From: Lachnospiraceae bacterium
GTDB lineage: Bacteria > Bacillota > Clostridia > Lachnospirales > Lachnospiraceae
Direction: 5' to 3'
DNA: 64,000 bases
NCBI GenBank assembly: GCA_028693165.1
Contig: JAQUVX010000003.1
Coordinates: 62,001-126,000, forward strand
Shown: piece by piece, positions 45,466 to 55,613 of the stretch
Layout: every line of letters begins with the position of its first letter
Numbering within the stretch: the stretch's first letter is position 1
Translations under genes and position numbers: made by a program
Notes under the pieces: model-generated
The model's input: the letters and a program-made list of their open reading frames with translations, nothing else
Database searches by the model: none
What the model was told of the DNA's origin: nothing

Positions 45466-48400
45466 ATGATACAGAAAAGGAAAAGGAAAAGGAAACGGCT
45501 ATCTGCACTGCTGATCGTTACGATGATGATGGAGCTGTGGGCACCGGTATCCATGGCGGCGACAGAAACCACCCGTTATGACAAAATGAAGGTTATAACG
45601 GAATTTACAGAGCTCCCCGAAAACATACAGGGGGTACGCATACCGCTGGGAGCAGACGAGGAAACAGTCGCAGCATTGCTGAACTTTCCGGATACCATTG
45701 AAGCAATGGTGGTCGAAGAGCATCAGACGGCAACGGGAAGCAATGCCCAACGGGCAACCGACAGCGATGCGGATACTGCCTCAGGCAGCAATGTGGCAGA
45801 AGCTGTTTGTATATGTACAGATCTTTGTGAGGCAGAGGACATCAATGAAAACTGTCCGGTTTGCAGTCAAGACTATGGAGACTGTGCGGAACTCCAAGAC
45901 GTGGAACTGCTGGATGATGGTCCGGCGAGGATTGTGCTGCCGGTTACCTGGGAGCTGGATCCGGCGGCAGATAAGAGTGTGAAACCTGTCTTTGACGCGG
46001 GAAAAACACCAGAGCAGTATTTTGGTGTGGATGAGGATGGCAGTTTGTTGATCACTCCGGAAAAGGAAGCCGCCTATGAGAATCTCGAAGGGGCTTTTTA
46101 TACCTATATTCCGGTATTGCCGGAGACGGATCAGGACGGTAATTCCATTGTATTGGGCGATGACGTAAAATTGCCGGAAATTTTGGTTGTGATAGGGGGC
46201 GGCACAGCGGCTTTATTCAGTGCTTCCTTCACAGGAACCGGAACGGAAGCTGATCCCTATCTCCTTGGCTCTGCACAGGATATGTATGAGTTCAGCACCT
46301 GGTATAACGAAAATGCGGCAGCTCTGTTGGGTGCTGGTACGGAAACTTACGTAAAAATGACACAGGATATTGACCTGAATGAAGGCTATACATTTAAGGA
46401 GGATGGCTCGTTTACGGGCGGGGGTTCACCGAAGGAATGGACACCGATTGGAAATGTATCTTCAGATTACAGTATTTCAAAGCAATATCCATTCTATGGA
46501 GAATTTGATGGAAATGATTGTACCATTCGCGGCATATATATAAAGACACCTGTAGAGAATATCGCGGCAAATGGTCTGTTTGGCTACGCAGCAGGGTATG
46601 TGCACGACATTGCGATAGAAAATTCCTATATCTTCAGCAATCCAGCAGGCGGATCCCATATGACGACGGGGTCCATAGCCGGCATTATGGAAGGTGCGAT
46701 TGACAACTGCAGTTCGGATGCTTTCATTAAGGTAGAACATGGCTTTAAGGCACTGTCCGGAAACGGAGGAATTGTCGGCAACTTGAATAACCCGGATGGC
46801 AGTGTTCGGAATTGTACCTTCAGTGGAAGTATTCGTTCTGATAATGCACCGTATACAGGAGGTATCGTAGGTGATAACAACGGCTATGTGTTTGGCTGCG
46901 TAAACGAGGGAACTGTGACTTCGGGCCTGGATAAGTTGGCTGGAATTGTTGGCAATAATAATGTTGGCGGGGCGGCAGAACAGGAAGACGCGGGTATTCA
47001 TCCGGGGACGATTGAACGCTGTGTTAATTTCGGCACCATAACCGCTACAGCCACTGGTAGTGAGCAGTATGCCGGCGGTATTGTTGGTTTGAGCAGTTGG
47101 AGTAATGATCAGTGTGTCAGCGTGATCAGAGACTGTTTGAACTTTGGAGAGATCATCGGTAATGGTTCTGGCGGTATCGCTGGTTGTCTGGAAGAGGATA
47201 CCCGCATGGAGAACTGTTTTAATGCAGGAGCGGTGTCCAGCAAAACGTATGTGGGCGGACTTGTCGGATTTCATCGCAGCAGCTGTGCGATCAGGAATTC
47301 CTATTATCTTCAAACAGAAGCTGTTAACGCAGCTTTGGAGGCAGTAGGGGCGCTTGGGGCAAACAGCGGCACTACGAATATCCCTGACAAGGAAACAGAA
47401 CAGGTTAACTACCCTGCAACCAGAAACCAGGCACAAATAATCTCAGGAGAGGCTTCCTGGCAGCTGAATCAGACGAAAGCAGCAGATGGAAGTGCTGTAC
47501 ACAGCGGCAGCTGGAGCCGGGATGCAGAAACACTGGCATTCACGGATGAATCCCATGCTCCTACATACAAGGTTACATTTCAATACGGTGAAAGCAGCGA
47601 TGTTGCTTATTCCGAGGCAAGTGGGAAGGTTACTCTGCCTGACACGATGGCAGGGAAGCTGCTGACCGATGGGGATGGAAACGTATTTACGGCAGCAATC
47701 ATCGTCTCATCCGATTTGACTGTGACAGCAGTGGATGCTCCTGCGATTACGTTGGGTGAACAAACAGGGAATCCCCTTATTGGAGTGGCGGGCGATGCAA
47801 CGTACACGGTAACCACAGCGCACTTTTCTTCCACCCCATCCTTTACGGGAGATTCTGTAGCATGGTACCAGGACAGTGAGGGAACTGCCACAGCTTCTGC
47901 TCCAACAGGTGTGACTGCAGCTTGCGACGGCACTACGCTTACGATATCCACTACGGCGGATACACCGGCGGGTATATACTATTTCAAGCTGTTTTCCGGT
48001 AATGTGTACTCACCTGCTGCGGCTTTGACTGTGACCGATCCGAGTATTGCTGATGTTGACACCGTAGCAGAACTTACAGACGCTTTGCAGGATGGGAAGA
48101 TAACAACGGTGAATGTTGTCGGTTCCTTCTCCTACAACGCAGCGATTGAAAAAGAAGTTGCAATCAACGTTAAGAGCGGCAGTACGCTGACGCTGGAATA
48201 TGGATTTGACAACACATTGTGCAATGCAAATATGACTGTCGAAGATGGCGGCACCATTGATTTTTCTCAGAAAAGAAATGTTAGTGCTCCCTATCTGATT
48301 TTCAACGGAACCTTCATGATTGCAGAAGGAGGAAAGGCAATAACCAGCAGAAATACGTTTGGTGCGCTGGGTGGCGGTATCCTGTTCCAGAATGATTTTA

Positions 48401-50805
48401 CAAACAAGGGCAGCTTTGATGCGGCCAATGGCAATACGTATCTGAAATATGGGACAGCGGCCGGAACTTTCCTCAACGAAAGTTCACCCTGCTATAATCT
48501 CTGTATCACAGTACCTGTAAAAACCTCTGTCTTTGATAAAACGCTTTATATCACTGGCGTAGCCGGCACCGTGGCGGTTGGTGAAAAGCTGCATCCGGTA
48601 CTGGATGGACTCGGAGAAATCACGGAAGCTATTCCTGGCTTGAATTTCAGTTGGGGGGATAGCAATAATGGCGGTAATACGTTTGAATATACCGTGCCGG
48701 CATCGAAAGCAGGTTCCGCTATTACGGTAAAGGTCAATGGTTCCCCTTCAAAGCAGGTTGCTTATTTCCTTGTAGAGGGCACGACGGTTACCGAGGTGAC
48801 AACGCCAGATTCAACGGGCTTTACCACAGAAAAGGTTGAACAGCTAAACATGGTTTATGTCGGCGGCACGGGTGCTTCCAACAGTCATACCGGTGTGAGC
48901 GCTGAGAAGGCAGTGGCAAGCTTTGATACGGCCTACAACCTCGTTGCAGATGGCGGCACCATCGTGGTCTGCGGTACAACAACCGGCGGCACAAGCTGGG
49001 TTCGCGCTGACAAGTCCATTACGATTTCAAACACAGATGGTACGGCAGTTTATGCAGACGCGCAGTTGGATTGGCCATGTATTGCGTTTTCAAAAACAGT
49101 TACCATCAACAATGTAAAGCTGACCAATACTGCGGACCCCGATAAGGAATTCACTCTGTGGCCTATTGCGGCGGATGCAGTAGCAAATCTGGAGAATATT
49201 TCTGCCGAAGGTGCAATTGTTGTGTATAATCAAGCCGGAACAGACAGCTTGAATAATGCTGCGTTTAACATTAAGGATACCCCCAATCTCCAACTTGCGA
49301 TGGCAGGGTATACAAGTACAAGTTATCCGAAACTGAATATAGATAACTCTACAGTAATCAGCAGTTTCGATGCTGAAGTACTTGGGGATGTTTCATTGAA
49401 AAACGGCAGTACTTTGCTTACAACCCAAACTATCAGCAGTCTGACCTCTGACAACAGTGATAATGCCATTGCGCTGTTTTCTGTTGAAGGCACACCTGTG
49501 CCGGTTACGATAAACGGTACGGTGACGATTGCGGATAGCAAACCTGTTATGCTGCTGAATTACACAGGCGGTGCCTACGAGGCGTTTTCCGCAGGTGGCC
49601 TGACATTGCTTACATCCGAGACGGCAAACGAATCCCTGACTGCAGAGAAGTTTGTTACCCTGGACACCGAAAATTATGGATTGAAAAAGGTGGACAACAG
49701 CATTGTCACCGAAAAGAAAATCGTTGTAACTTTCCATGCAAACGGCGGCATTTGCGACACTGCTTCGCTGACAGCTGACGAAAACGGTAAGCTGGTATCG
49801 CTACCAACGCCAACCAGAAGCGCAGGCTATACCTTTGAAGGCTGGTACACCTCGGAAACAGGTGGTGAGAGGATTACAGAAGACACTATTTTTACAGAGA
49901 GCACAAGCGTTTATGCGCACTGGAAAGCACCGGAGGCTCCTCTTGATGTAACCGCTATCAATACAGCGATTGCAGCTGCTGATACAGCAAAAACAGGTAT
50001 TGCAGTTTATGATACACCAGCATCCTCTGTGGAAAATGGCACAAAGTTTGTCACTACAGAAGAAATGAATGCCTTGAAGTCCGCAATTCAGGCGGCAATC
50101 GATGCAAAGGCTACGGTTACCACCTTGGCACAGGTACAGGCGGCGGCGAAGACCCTGGACGATGCAGTGGCGGTATTTAAAACAGCAATTAAAACCGGAA
50201 CCTATACCTCCACAAACGGCGGCGGAAGCGGCTCTGGCGGCGGAAGCGGCTCCGGTGGCGGAAGCGGCTCTGGCGGCGGAAGCGGCTCTGGCGGCGGAAG
50301 TGGCTCTGGCGGTGGAAGCAGCTCTGGCAGCGGAACAGTAAGCACAGATGAAAAGAAGGGGCCGGTAAATTCTGTTACCGGCATCATTACAGGAGCTGTG
50401 ATTACAGCAGGAGCAGACGGAGACGGCTATAGCCATTGGCAGCTGGAGGAAAATGGCTGGAAATTCCGGTATGCGGACGGCACCATGGCGGCAGGAGCTA
50501 TGCTTACGGATGAACGTGGTACAGTTACAGAACAGCTGGCATGGGAGCAGATCAACGGTGCCTGGTATGCCTTTGGAGCAGGCGGCTATGCCAAGTCAGG
50601 ACTCACTTTTGACCCGGTACTTGACGGCTGGTTCTATATTGATATTAATACCGGCATGAAGACCGGCTGGCAGCTGATCAACGGCCAGTGGCGGTATTTT
50701 AATCCGATATCGGATGGCAGCAAAGGAAAGATGGCGGTAAGCACCAGGACACCAGATGGTTACGATGTAGACCAGAGCGGGGTCTGGGACGGAAACGTAC
50801 TATAA
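45466..50805 (+). CDS. Large secreted cell-wall-binding surface protein
   Basis: A 1779-residue exported protein. A basic signal peptide (KRKRKRKRL then LLIVTMMMELWAPVSMA) is followed by a Cys-rich motif (CICTDLCEAEDINENCPVC, about 123-141), then GLUG-type beta-helix repeats (about 250-610; GGIVG and GLVG units), beta-rich domains, an InlB/Listeria-Bacteroides B-repeat (about 1419-1487; GYTFEGWYTSETGG), a helical stretch, a flexible Gly/Ser linker (about 1585-1624) and C-terminal cell-wall-binding repeats (about 1650-1779; GWQLINGQWRYFN). Plan suggests an adhesin held to the wall non-covalently. GAAGGAGG precedes the ATG. The binding partner cannot be told. Confidence 0.85.
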   Translation: MIQKRKRKRKRLSALLIVTMMMELWAPVSMAATETTRYDKMKVITEFTELPENIQGVRIPLGADEETVAALLNFPDTIEAMVVEEHQTATGSNAQRATDSDADTASGSNVAEAVCICTDLCEAEDINENCPVCSQDYGDCAELQDVELLDDGPARIVLPVTWELDPAADKSVKPVFDAGKTPEQYFGVDEDGSLLITPEKEAAYENLEGAFYTYIPVLPETDQDGNSIVLGDDVKLPEILVVIGGGTAALFSASFTGTGTEADPYLLGSAQDMYEFSTWYNENAAALLGAGTETYVKMTQDIDLNEGYTFKEDGSFTGGGSPKEWTPIGNVSSDYSISKQYPFYGEFDGNDCTIRGIYIKTPVENIAANGLFGYAAGYVHDIAIENSYIFSNPAGGSHMTTGSIAGIMEGAIDNCSSDAFIKVEHGFKALSGNGGIVGNLNNPDGSVRNCTFSGSIRSDNAPYTGGIVGDNNGYVFGCVNEGTVTSGLDKLAGIVGNNNVGGAAEQEDAGIHPGTIERCVNFGTITATATGSEQYAGGIVGLSSWSNDQCVSVIRDCLNFGEIIGNGSGGIAGCLEEDTRMENCFNAGAVSSKTYVGGLVGFHRSSCAIRNSYYLQTEAVNAALEAVGALGANSGTTNIPDKETEQVNYPATRNQAQIISGEASWQLNQTKAADGSAVHSGSWSRDAETLAFTDESHAPTYKVTFQYGESSDVAYSEASGKVTLPDTMAGKLLTDGDGNVFTAAIIVSSDLTVTAVDAPAITLGEQTGNPLIGVAGDATYTVTTAHFSSTPSFTGDSVAWYQDSEGTATASAPTGVTAACDGTTLTISTTADTPAGIYYFKLFSGNVYSPAAALTVTDPSIADVDTVAELTDALQDGKITTVNVVGSFSYNAAIEKEVAINVKSGSTLTLEYGFDNTLCNANMTVEDGGTIDFSQKRNVSAPYLIFNGTFMIAEGGKAITSRNTFGALGGGILFQNDFTNKGSFDAANGNTYLKYGTAAGTFLNESSPCYNLCITVPVKTSVFDKTLYITGVAGTVAVGEKLHPVLDGLGEITEAIPGLNFSWGDSNNGGNTFEYTVPASKAGSAITVKVNGSPSKQVAYFLVEGTTVTEVTTPDSTGFTTEKVEQLNMVYVGGTGASNSHTGVSAEKAVASFDTAYNLVADGGTIVVCGTTTGGTSWVRADKSITISNTDGTAVYADAQLDWPCIAFSKTVTINNVKLTNTADPDKEFTLWPIAADAVANLENISAEGAIVVYNQAGTDSLNNAAFNIKDTPNLQLAMAGYTSTSYPKLNIDNSTVISSFDAEVLGDVSLKNGSTLLTTQTISSLTSDNSDNAIALFSVEGTPVPVTINGTVTIADSKPVMLLNYTGGAYEAFSAGGLTLLTSETANESLTAEKFVTLDTENYGLKKVDNSIVTEKKIVVTFHANGGICDTASLTADENGKLVSLPTPTRSAGYTFEGWYTSETGGERITEDTIFTESTSVYAHWKAPEAPLDVTAINTAIAAADTAKTGIAVYDTPASSVENGTKFVTTEEMNALKSAIQAAIDAKATVTTLAQVQAAAKTLDDAVAVFKTAIKTGTYTSTNGGGSGSGGGSGSGGGSGSGGGSGSGGGSGSGGGSSSGSGTVSTDEKKGPVNSVTGIITGAVITAGADGDGYSHWQLEENGWKFRYADGTMAAGAMLTDERGTVTEQLAWEQINGAWYAFGAGGYAKSGLTFDPVLDGWFYIDINTGMKTGWQLINGQWRYFNPISDGSKGKMAVSTRTPDGYDVDQSGVWDGNVL
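50217..50335 (+). repeat. 18-base tandem repeats coding a Gly/Ser linker
   Basis: About six in-frame copies of an 18-base unit (GGCGGAAGCGGCTCTGGC type) encode GGGSGS units. Copy number could change by slippage without breaking the frame. Confidence 0.85.
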
Positions 50806-50896
50806 TCTTTGCTGGTTAAAGGTATCAAGCTTCCTGAAAAGGTGTAGAAAAAGTGTTCAAGTATTATGTAAAAGTATGGAAGCTATGAAAAGAAAG

Positions 50897-50945
50897 ACAG
50901 GCGCAGGAAAGAACAAATGTTCTTGCCTGCGCCTATGCTTTTTGT
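50897..50945 (+). terminator. Terminator of the surface-protein gene, with a LexA box in its loop
   Basis: AGGCGCAGG pairs with CCTGCGCCT, with an inner AAGAACA/TGTTCTT pairing, followed by GCTTTTTG. The inner part is the LexA-type box at 50911-50922. Confidence 0.75.
50911..50922. promoter_or_regulatory. LexA (SOS) box 1
   Basis: GAACAAATGTTC matches the Gram-positive LexA/DinR core GAAC-N4-GTTC. It is in the first 75-base repeat, upstream of a TATAAT (50957-50962). Confidence 0.65.
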
Positions 50946-51083
50946 CTGTGCTATGTTATAATTTTTAGTGACCTTGATTCGTAATGGGAGCATGGTTTTG
51001 ATTTGGATGATTGATACGACGGATTGCACAGTCTACATAGTAAGGATGAAAACTGAGAATAATAGCATTCAAAGATAGATGCA

Positions 51084-51135
51084 GAACAAATGTTCACTTC
51101 TGTATCTATACATTTTATACGTGTTATGATATAAT
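51084..51135 (+). promoter_or_regulatory. LexA (SOS) box 2 and uvrB promoter
   Basis: GAACAAATGTTC (51084-51095) followed by a promoter TATACA (51107-51112), 17 bases, TATAAT (51130-51135), which starts transcription about 115 bases before uvrB. SOS control of uvrB is common in Firmicutes. Confidence 0.7.
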
Positions 51136-51256
51136 TTTTAGTAATATGCATTCGTAAAGAAGAAAACATAGAAATTCAACCCCATCACCCCCCAATTCAC
51201 CCCTTCGACAATGGCAGCAGATGAATTTGGGTGGGGGACGAGAGAAAGGAACTACG

Positions 51257-53245
51257 ATGGATCATTTCGAATTACATTCAGAATATGCCCCCACCGGTGA
51301 CCAGCCGCAGGCGATCGCCGAGCTGGTGCAGGGATTTCAGGAAGGCAACCAGTTTGAGACGCTGCTGGGTGTCACGGGTTCGGGTAAGACCTTTACGATG
51401 GCGAATGTCATCCAGGCGCTGAACAAGCCAACGCTGATCATCGCCCACAATAAGACATTGGCGGGACAGCTCTATGGCGAGTTTAAAGAATTTTTCCCGA
51501 ATAATGCGGTCGAGTATTTTGTAAGCTACTACGACTATTACCAGCCCGAAGCCTACGTCCCCTCCACGGACACCTACATTGAGAAGGATTCGGCGATCAA
51601 TGATGAGATTGATAAGCTGCGGCACTCGGCGACGGCGGCACTTTCGGAGCGGAAAGACGTGATCATCGTGGCGTCGGTTTCCTGTATCTATGGCCTGGGA
51701 AGTCCGATCGACTATCAGGAGATGGTGATCTCCCTGAGGCCGGGAATGGTGCGGGACCGGGATGAGGTCATTCATAAGCTGATTGATATTCAGTACAATC
51801 GCAATGACATGGATTTTCACCGTGGTACGTTCCGGGTGCACGGGGATGTGCTGGAAGTATTTCCGTCTTATTCCGGGAGTGAGGCATACCGGATCGAGTT
51901 TTTTGGGGATGAAATTGACCGGATTACGGAGATTGACGCGCTGACAGGGGAAGGAAAACGTCAGCTCGGTCATGTTGCGATCTTTCCGGCATCCCATTAC
52001 GTGGTGCCGAAGGAGAAGCTGCAGCTGGCGACGGAGAATATCCTCGAAGAGCTGAAGGATGAGGTTGCATTTTTCAAGAGTGAGGACAAGCTTCTGGAGG
52101 CACAGCGCATTTCGGAGCGGACGAACTTTGATGTGGAGATGATGCGGGAGACGGGGTTCTGCTCCGGCATCGAGAACTATTCCCGCCATCTGACGTTCGG
52201 CAAGCCGGGCGAGCCGCCGTGGACGCTGATTGATTATTTTCCGGAAGATTTCCTGATCATTGTCGATGAGTCCCACATTACGCTGCCCCAGGTGCGGGGG
52301 ATGTTCGCAGGCGACCGTTCGAGGAAGACAACACTGGTAAATTTTGGATTCCGTCTGCCGTCGGCGCTGGACAACCGCCCGCTGAATTTTACGGAATTTG
52401 AGAGCAAGATTGACCAGATGATGTTCGTATCAGCGACGCCAGGGCAGTATGAGGCGGAGCATGAGCTGATGCGTACAGAGCAGATCATCCGGCCGACCGG
52501 ACTGCTGGACCCGGAGATCACCGTGCGCCCGGTAGAGGGGCAGATCGATGATCTGGTTTCCGAGGTCAACAAGGAGACGGCGAATCATCACAAGATCCTG
52601 ATCACAACGCTGACCAAACGCATGGCAGAGGACCTGACCGATTACATGCGCGAGATCGGGATTCGCGTCAAATACCTTCATTCCGACATCGACACGCTGG
52701 AACGAGCGGAGATTATCCGCGATATGCGTCTGGACGTATTTGATGTGCTGGTGGGCATCAACCTGCTGCGAGAGGGCCTGGACATCCCGGAGATCACGCT
52801 GGTTGCGATATTGGATGCAGACAAGGAGGGCTTCTTGCGTTCGGAGACTTCTTTGATTCAGACCGTCGGACGAGCGGCACGAAACTCGGAGGGCCATGTC
52901 ATCATGTATGCGGACACCATCACAGACTCAATGCGTCATGCCATCGATGAGACGAACCGGCGCCGCACGATTCAGCAGAAATATAATGAAGAACATGGCA
53001 TTACACCGACGACGATCAAGAAGGCAGTCCGTGACCTGATCGCGATCTCCAAGGCCGCAGAGAAGACGAAGAAGGAGTTCGAAAAGGACCCGGAATCCAT
53101 GGATGCAAAAGAGCTTAACAAGCTGGAGAAAGCGCTCAAGAAGCAGATGCAGCAGGCAGCAGCCCAGCTGGATTTCGAGACGGCAGCCGAGCTGCGTGAC
53201 CGGATGCTCGAGGTGAAGAAGATGCTTCTGGAGATCGAAGGATAG
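51257..53245 (+). CDS. uvrB: Excinuclease ABC subunit B
   Basis: A 662-residue helicase-fold protein that verifies DNA damage with UvrA and positions UvrC in nucleotide excision repair. It shows the Walker [16 protein letters not shown], the beta-hairpin [21 protein letters not shown], the DEAD-like [10 protein letters not shown], helicase motif [11 protein letters not shown] and a C-terminal UVR motif ([28 protein letters not shown]). Start at 51257 is set by AGAAAGGA; a frame from 51221 lacks one. uvrA is not next to it. Confidence 0.97.
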   Translation: MDHFELHSEYAPTGDQPQAIAELVQGFQEGNQFETLLGVTGSGKTFTMANVIQALNKPTLIIAHNKTLAGQLYGEFKEFFPNNAVEYFVSYYDYYQPEAYVPSTDTYIEKDSAINDEIDKLRHSATAALSERKDVIIVASVSCIYGLGSPIDYQEMVISLRPGMVRDRDEVIHKLIDIQYNRNDMDFHRGTFRVHGDVLEVFPSYSGSEAYRIEFFGDEIDRITEIDALTGEGKRQLGHVAIFPASHYVVPKEKLQLATENILEELKDEVAFFKSEDKLLEAQRISERTNFDVEMMRETGFCSGIENYSRHLTFGKPGEPPWTLIDYFPEDFLIIVDESHITLPQVRGMFAGDRSRKTTLVNFGFRLPSALDNRPLNFTEFESKIDQMMFVSATPGQYEAEHELMRTEQIIRPTGLLDPEITVRPVEGQIDDLVSEVNKETANHHKILITTLTKRMAEDLTDYMREIGIRVKYLHSDIDTLERAEIIRDMRLDVFDVLVGINLLREGLDIPEITLVAILDADKEGFLRSETSLIQTVGRAARNSEGHVIMYADTITDSMRHAIDETNRRRTIQQKYNEEHGITPTTIKKAVRDLIAISKAAEKTKKEFEKDPESMDAKELNKLEKALKKQMQQAAAQLDFETAAELRDRMLEVKKMLLEIEG

Positions 53246-53267
53246 TTAGCGCACGCTTATTTCCTTA

Positions 53268-53296
53268 TTGACAATTATTATCAATAAGGGTATAGT
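53268..53296 (+). promoter_or_regulatory. feoAB promoter with Fur-type operator
   Basis: TTGACA (53268-53273), 17 bases, TATAGT (53291-53296). Over the -35 lies TGACAAT-T-ATTATCA (53269-53283), one base off the Fur 7-1-7 motif TGATAAT-N-ATTATCA, so iron-loaded Fur would block the promoter. Confidence 0.8.
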
Positions 53297-53348
53297 TTTC
53301 TCAGGTACAGCATAAGGAATCAAGATAGAATACCTGAGGAGATATGAG

Positions 53349-53582
53349 ATGAAATTAAATGAAGGTACGATCGGCAGCACCTATCTGGTGAAGAGTGTTG
53401 TTGTGGACGATACGATTACCAGGCGTCTGGAGGCGCTTGGGGTCAACGAGATGACTCCGATCACGATTTTAAATAAAAAGGGAAGCGGCTCTGTGATTTT
53501 TCAGGTGCGGGGAACCCGGCTGGCAGTCGGACATCGTATCAGCGACGGCATTGAGCTGGGAGAGGAGCGCGCCCATGGCTGA
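53349..53582 (+). CDS. feoA: Ferrous iron transport protein FeoA
   Basis: A 77-residue SH3-like protein that assists FeoB. The sequence has LVKSVVVDDTITRRLEALGVNEMTPITILNKKG and the closing GTRLAVGHRISDGIEL typical of FeoA. GAGGAG lies before ATG 53349. It overlaps feoB by eight bases, so the two are translated together. Confidence 0.9.
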   Translation: MKLNEGTIGSTYLVKSVVVDDTITRRLEALGVNEMTPITILNKKGSGSVIFQVRGTRLAVGHRISDGIELGEERAHG

Positions 53583-55605
53583 GACACAGAAGGACAGATC
53601 AGAGATCAGGACAGAATCCAATGCCGCCATCCGCGTCGGCTTTGTCGGCAATCCCAACTGCGGCAAGACGACGCTGTTCAATGCGTTTACCGGAGCAAAT
53701 TTAAAGGTGGCGAACTGGCCGGGGGTGACCGTGGAGCGCGTGGAGGGAAATACCTCCTATAAAGGCAGACCAATCAAGGTGATTGATCTGCCGGGCATCT
53801 ACAGTCTGACGTCCTACACGATCGAGGAGATCGTTACCCGGCGGTGCATCGAGGAAGGCGAAGTGGATGTGATCATCAACGTGGTGGATGCATCCTCACT
53901 GGAGCGAAACCTGTATTTGACGATGCAGCTTCTGGAGCTGAAAAAGCCGGTGATCCTGGCACTCAACATGATGGATATCGTGGAAGAACGCGGCATGGAG
54001 ATCGATATGCATCGTCTTCCGGAGATGCTGGGGCAGATCCCGGTGGTACCGGTATCGGCGCGCAGACGCACCGGTCTGGACGTGCTGATGCACGCGGTGG
54101 TTCACCATTATGAAGAAGGTCCGCAGGGCGTGGTGGTCCGCTATGATGAGGAGCTGGAGCACAAGATCACGCAGATCGAAGAGATTTTGAAGGCCAAATA
54201 TGGCAGGATGGAAAATATGCGCTGGCACGCGGTCAAGCTGTTGGAGGAGGACCGGGAAGTCATGCACGACCATCCGGTTGATGTCAGCCACATCGTAGGG
54301 CAGAGCTATGAAAAGAAGATCATCAACGAGAAATATGATTACATAGAAGCGGTGATGCAGGAGTGCCTGTTCAATAAGAATGAAAAGGCGGCCTCCACGG
54401 ACCGGATTGACCGCTGGCTGACCCATCCGCTGTGGGGGATCCCGATTTTTCTTGGAATTATGGCGGCGGTATTCTTTCTGACATTTACGGTCGGTGATTT
54501 CCTGAAGGGTTATTTTGAGATCGGTTTGGACGGCTTTTCCGGCACGGTGCTGGCATTGCTGACCCATCTGAATGCATCCGATTGGATTATTTCTCTGGTG
54601 GTGAACGGAATTATCGCAGGCGTTGGCGGTATCCTGACCTTTCTACCGAACATCTTTATCCTGTTTCTGGCGCTGGCGTTTCTGGAGGACAGCGGATATA
54701 TGGCGCGTGTGGCTTATGTCATGAATGAGATCATGGGGAAGGTCGGGCTTTCCGGCAAGGCATTTCTGCCGATGCTGTTGGGCTTTGGCTGTACGGTTCC
54801 GGCCGTGATGGCCTCCCGTGCCCTGGCAAGCGAACGGGATCGAAAGCGGACGATCCTGATTACGCCGTTTATGTCCTGCTCGGCGAGACTGCCGATCTAT
54901 GTATTGTTTGCGGAGATGTTTTTTCCGAACCATGCCCTTATGGTGGCCTATTCGCTGTATGTGATCGGTTTGGCGGTTGCGATCCTGATTGCGTTTATTC
55001 TGCACCTGCGTGATGAAAAGGGGACGGAGGATACGCTGTTAATTGAACTTCCGGAATACAAGACGCCGAACCAGCGCACAGTCGTGATCTATGTGTGGGA
55101 TAAGGTAAAGGATTACCTGACAAAAGCAGGAACGACGATCTTTGTCGCATCAATCATTCTGTGGTTCGTGATGAATTTTGGCGCGGCCGGTTATATCTCG
55201 GACGTGACACACAGTTTTGCAGCGTATATCGGCCGGGCCCTGGTTCCGGTTCTGGCACCGGCGGGCCTTGGCTCCTGGCAGGTTGCAGTGGCGCTGATCT
55301 CCGGGCTTTCGGCCAAAGAGGTGGTGGTTTCCAGCTTCTCCGTATTGTACGGGGTGAGCAATATCAACTCGGCAGTTGGCATGACGGCCTTGTCCGCAGA
55401 GCTTGCAAAGACTGGTTTTGGCGGAGTGAGTGCCTATGCACTGATGATTTTCTGCCTGCTGTATTCCCCGTGCATGGCGGCGGTCGGAACGATCAAACGT
55501 GAGACCCGTTCCTGGAAATTTACGCTGGGTATGGTGGCGTTTCAGCTTCTGGTGGCATGGACGGGGGCTGTGCTGGTGTATCAGATCGGAAGCCGGTTGT
55601 TTTAG
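53575..55605 (+). CDS. feoB: Ferrous iron transporter FeoB
   Basis: A 676-residue membrane transporter for Fe2+. The N-terminal G domain has GNPNCGKTT (25-33), the switch region NWPGVTVE, DLPGIYSLTSYT and the base motif LNMMD; a GDI-like helical part follows; the C-terminal half holds about ten membrane helices with the Gate motifs (LGFGCTVPAVMASRAL, TPFMSCSARLPIY, SGLSAKEVVVSSFSVLYG, LYSPCMAAVGTIKRE). ATG 53575 is preferred over an upstream TTG at 53551 because GGAGAGGAG lies before it. It is induced by low iron if the Fur-type site works. Confidence 0.96.
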   Translation: MAETQKDRSEIRTESNAAIRVGFVGNPNCGKTTLFNAFTGANLKVANWPGVTVERVEGNTSYKGRPIKVIDLPGIYSLTSYTIEEIVTRRCIEEGEVDVIINVVDASSLERNLYLTMQLLELKKPVILALNMMDIVEERGMEIDMHRLPEMLGQIPVVPVSARRRTGLDVLMHAVVHHYEEGPQGVVVRYDEELEHKITQIEEILKAKYGRMENMRWHAVKLLEEDREVMHDHPVDVSHIVGQSYEKKIINEKYDYIEAVMQECLFNKNEKAASTDRIDRWLTHPLWGIPIFLGIMAAVFFLTFTVGDFLKGYFEIGLDGFSGTVLALLTHLNASDWIISLVVNGIIAGVGGILTFLPNIFILFLALAFLEDSGYMARVAYVMNEIMGKVGLSGKAFLPMLLGFGCTVPAVMASRALASERDRKRTILITPFMSCSARLPIYVLFAEMFFPNHALMVAYSLYVIGLAVAILIAFILHLRDEKGTEDTLLIELPEYKTPNQRTVVIYVWDKVKDYLTKAGTTIFVASIILWFVMNFGAAGYISDVTHSFAAYIGRALVPVLAPAGLGSWQVAVALISGLSAKEVVVSSFSVLYGVSNINSAVGMTALSAELAKTGFGGVSAYALMIFCLLYSPCMAAVGTIKRETRSWKFTLGMVAFQLLVAWTGAVLVYQIGSRLF

Positions 55606-55613
55606 AGGAAGCG

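Larger units (their letters stand above)
50910..51157 (+). repeat. Two diverged 75-base direct repeats upstream of uvrB
   Basis: 50910-50984 and 51083-51157 are the same length and agree at 56 of 75 positions without gaps. Each starts with AGAACAAATGTTC, holds TATAAT followed by TTTTAGT, and ends ATTCGTAA. Confidence 0.8.
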
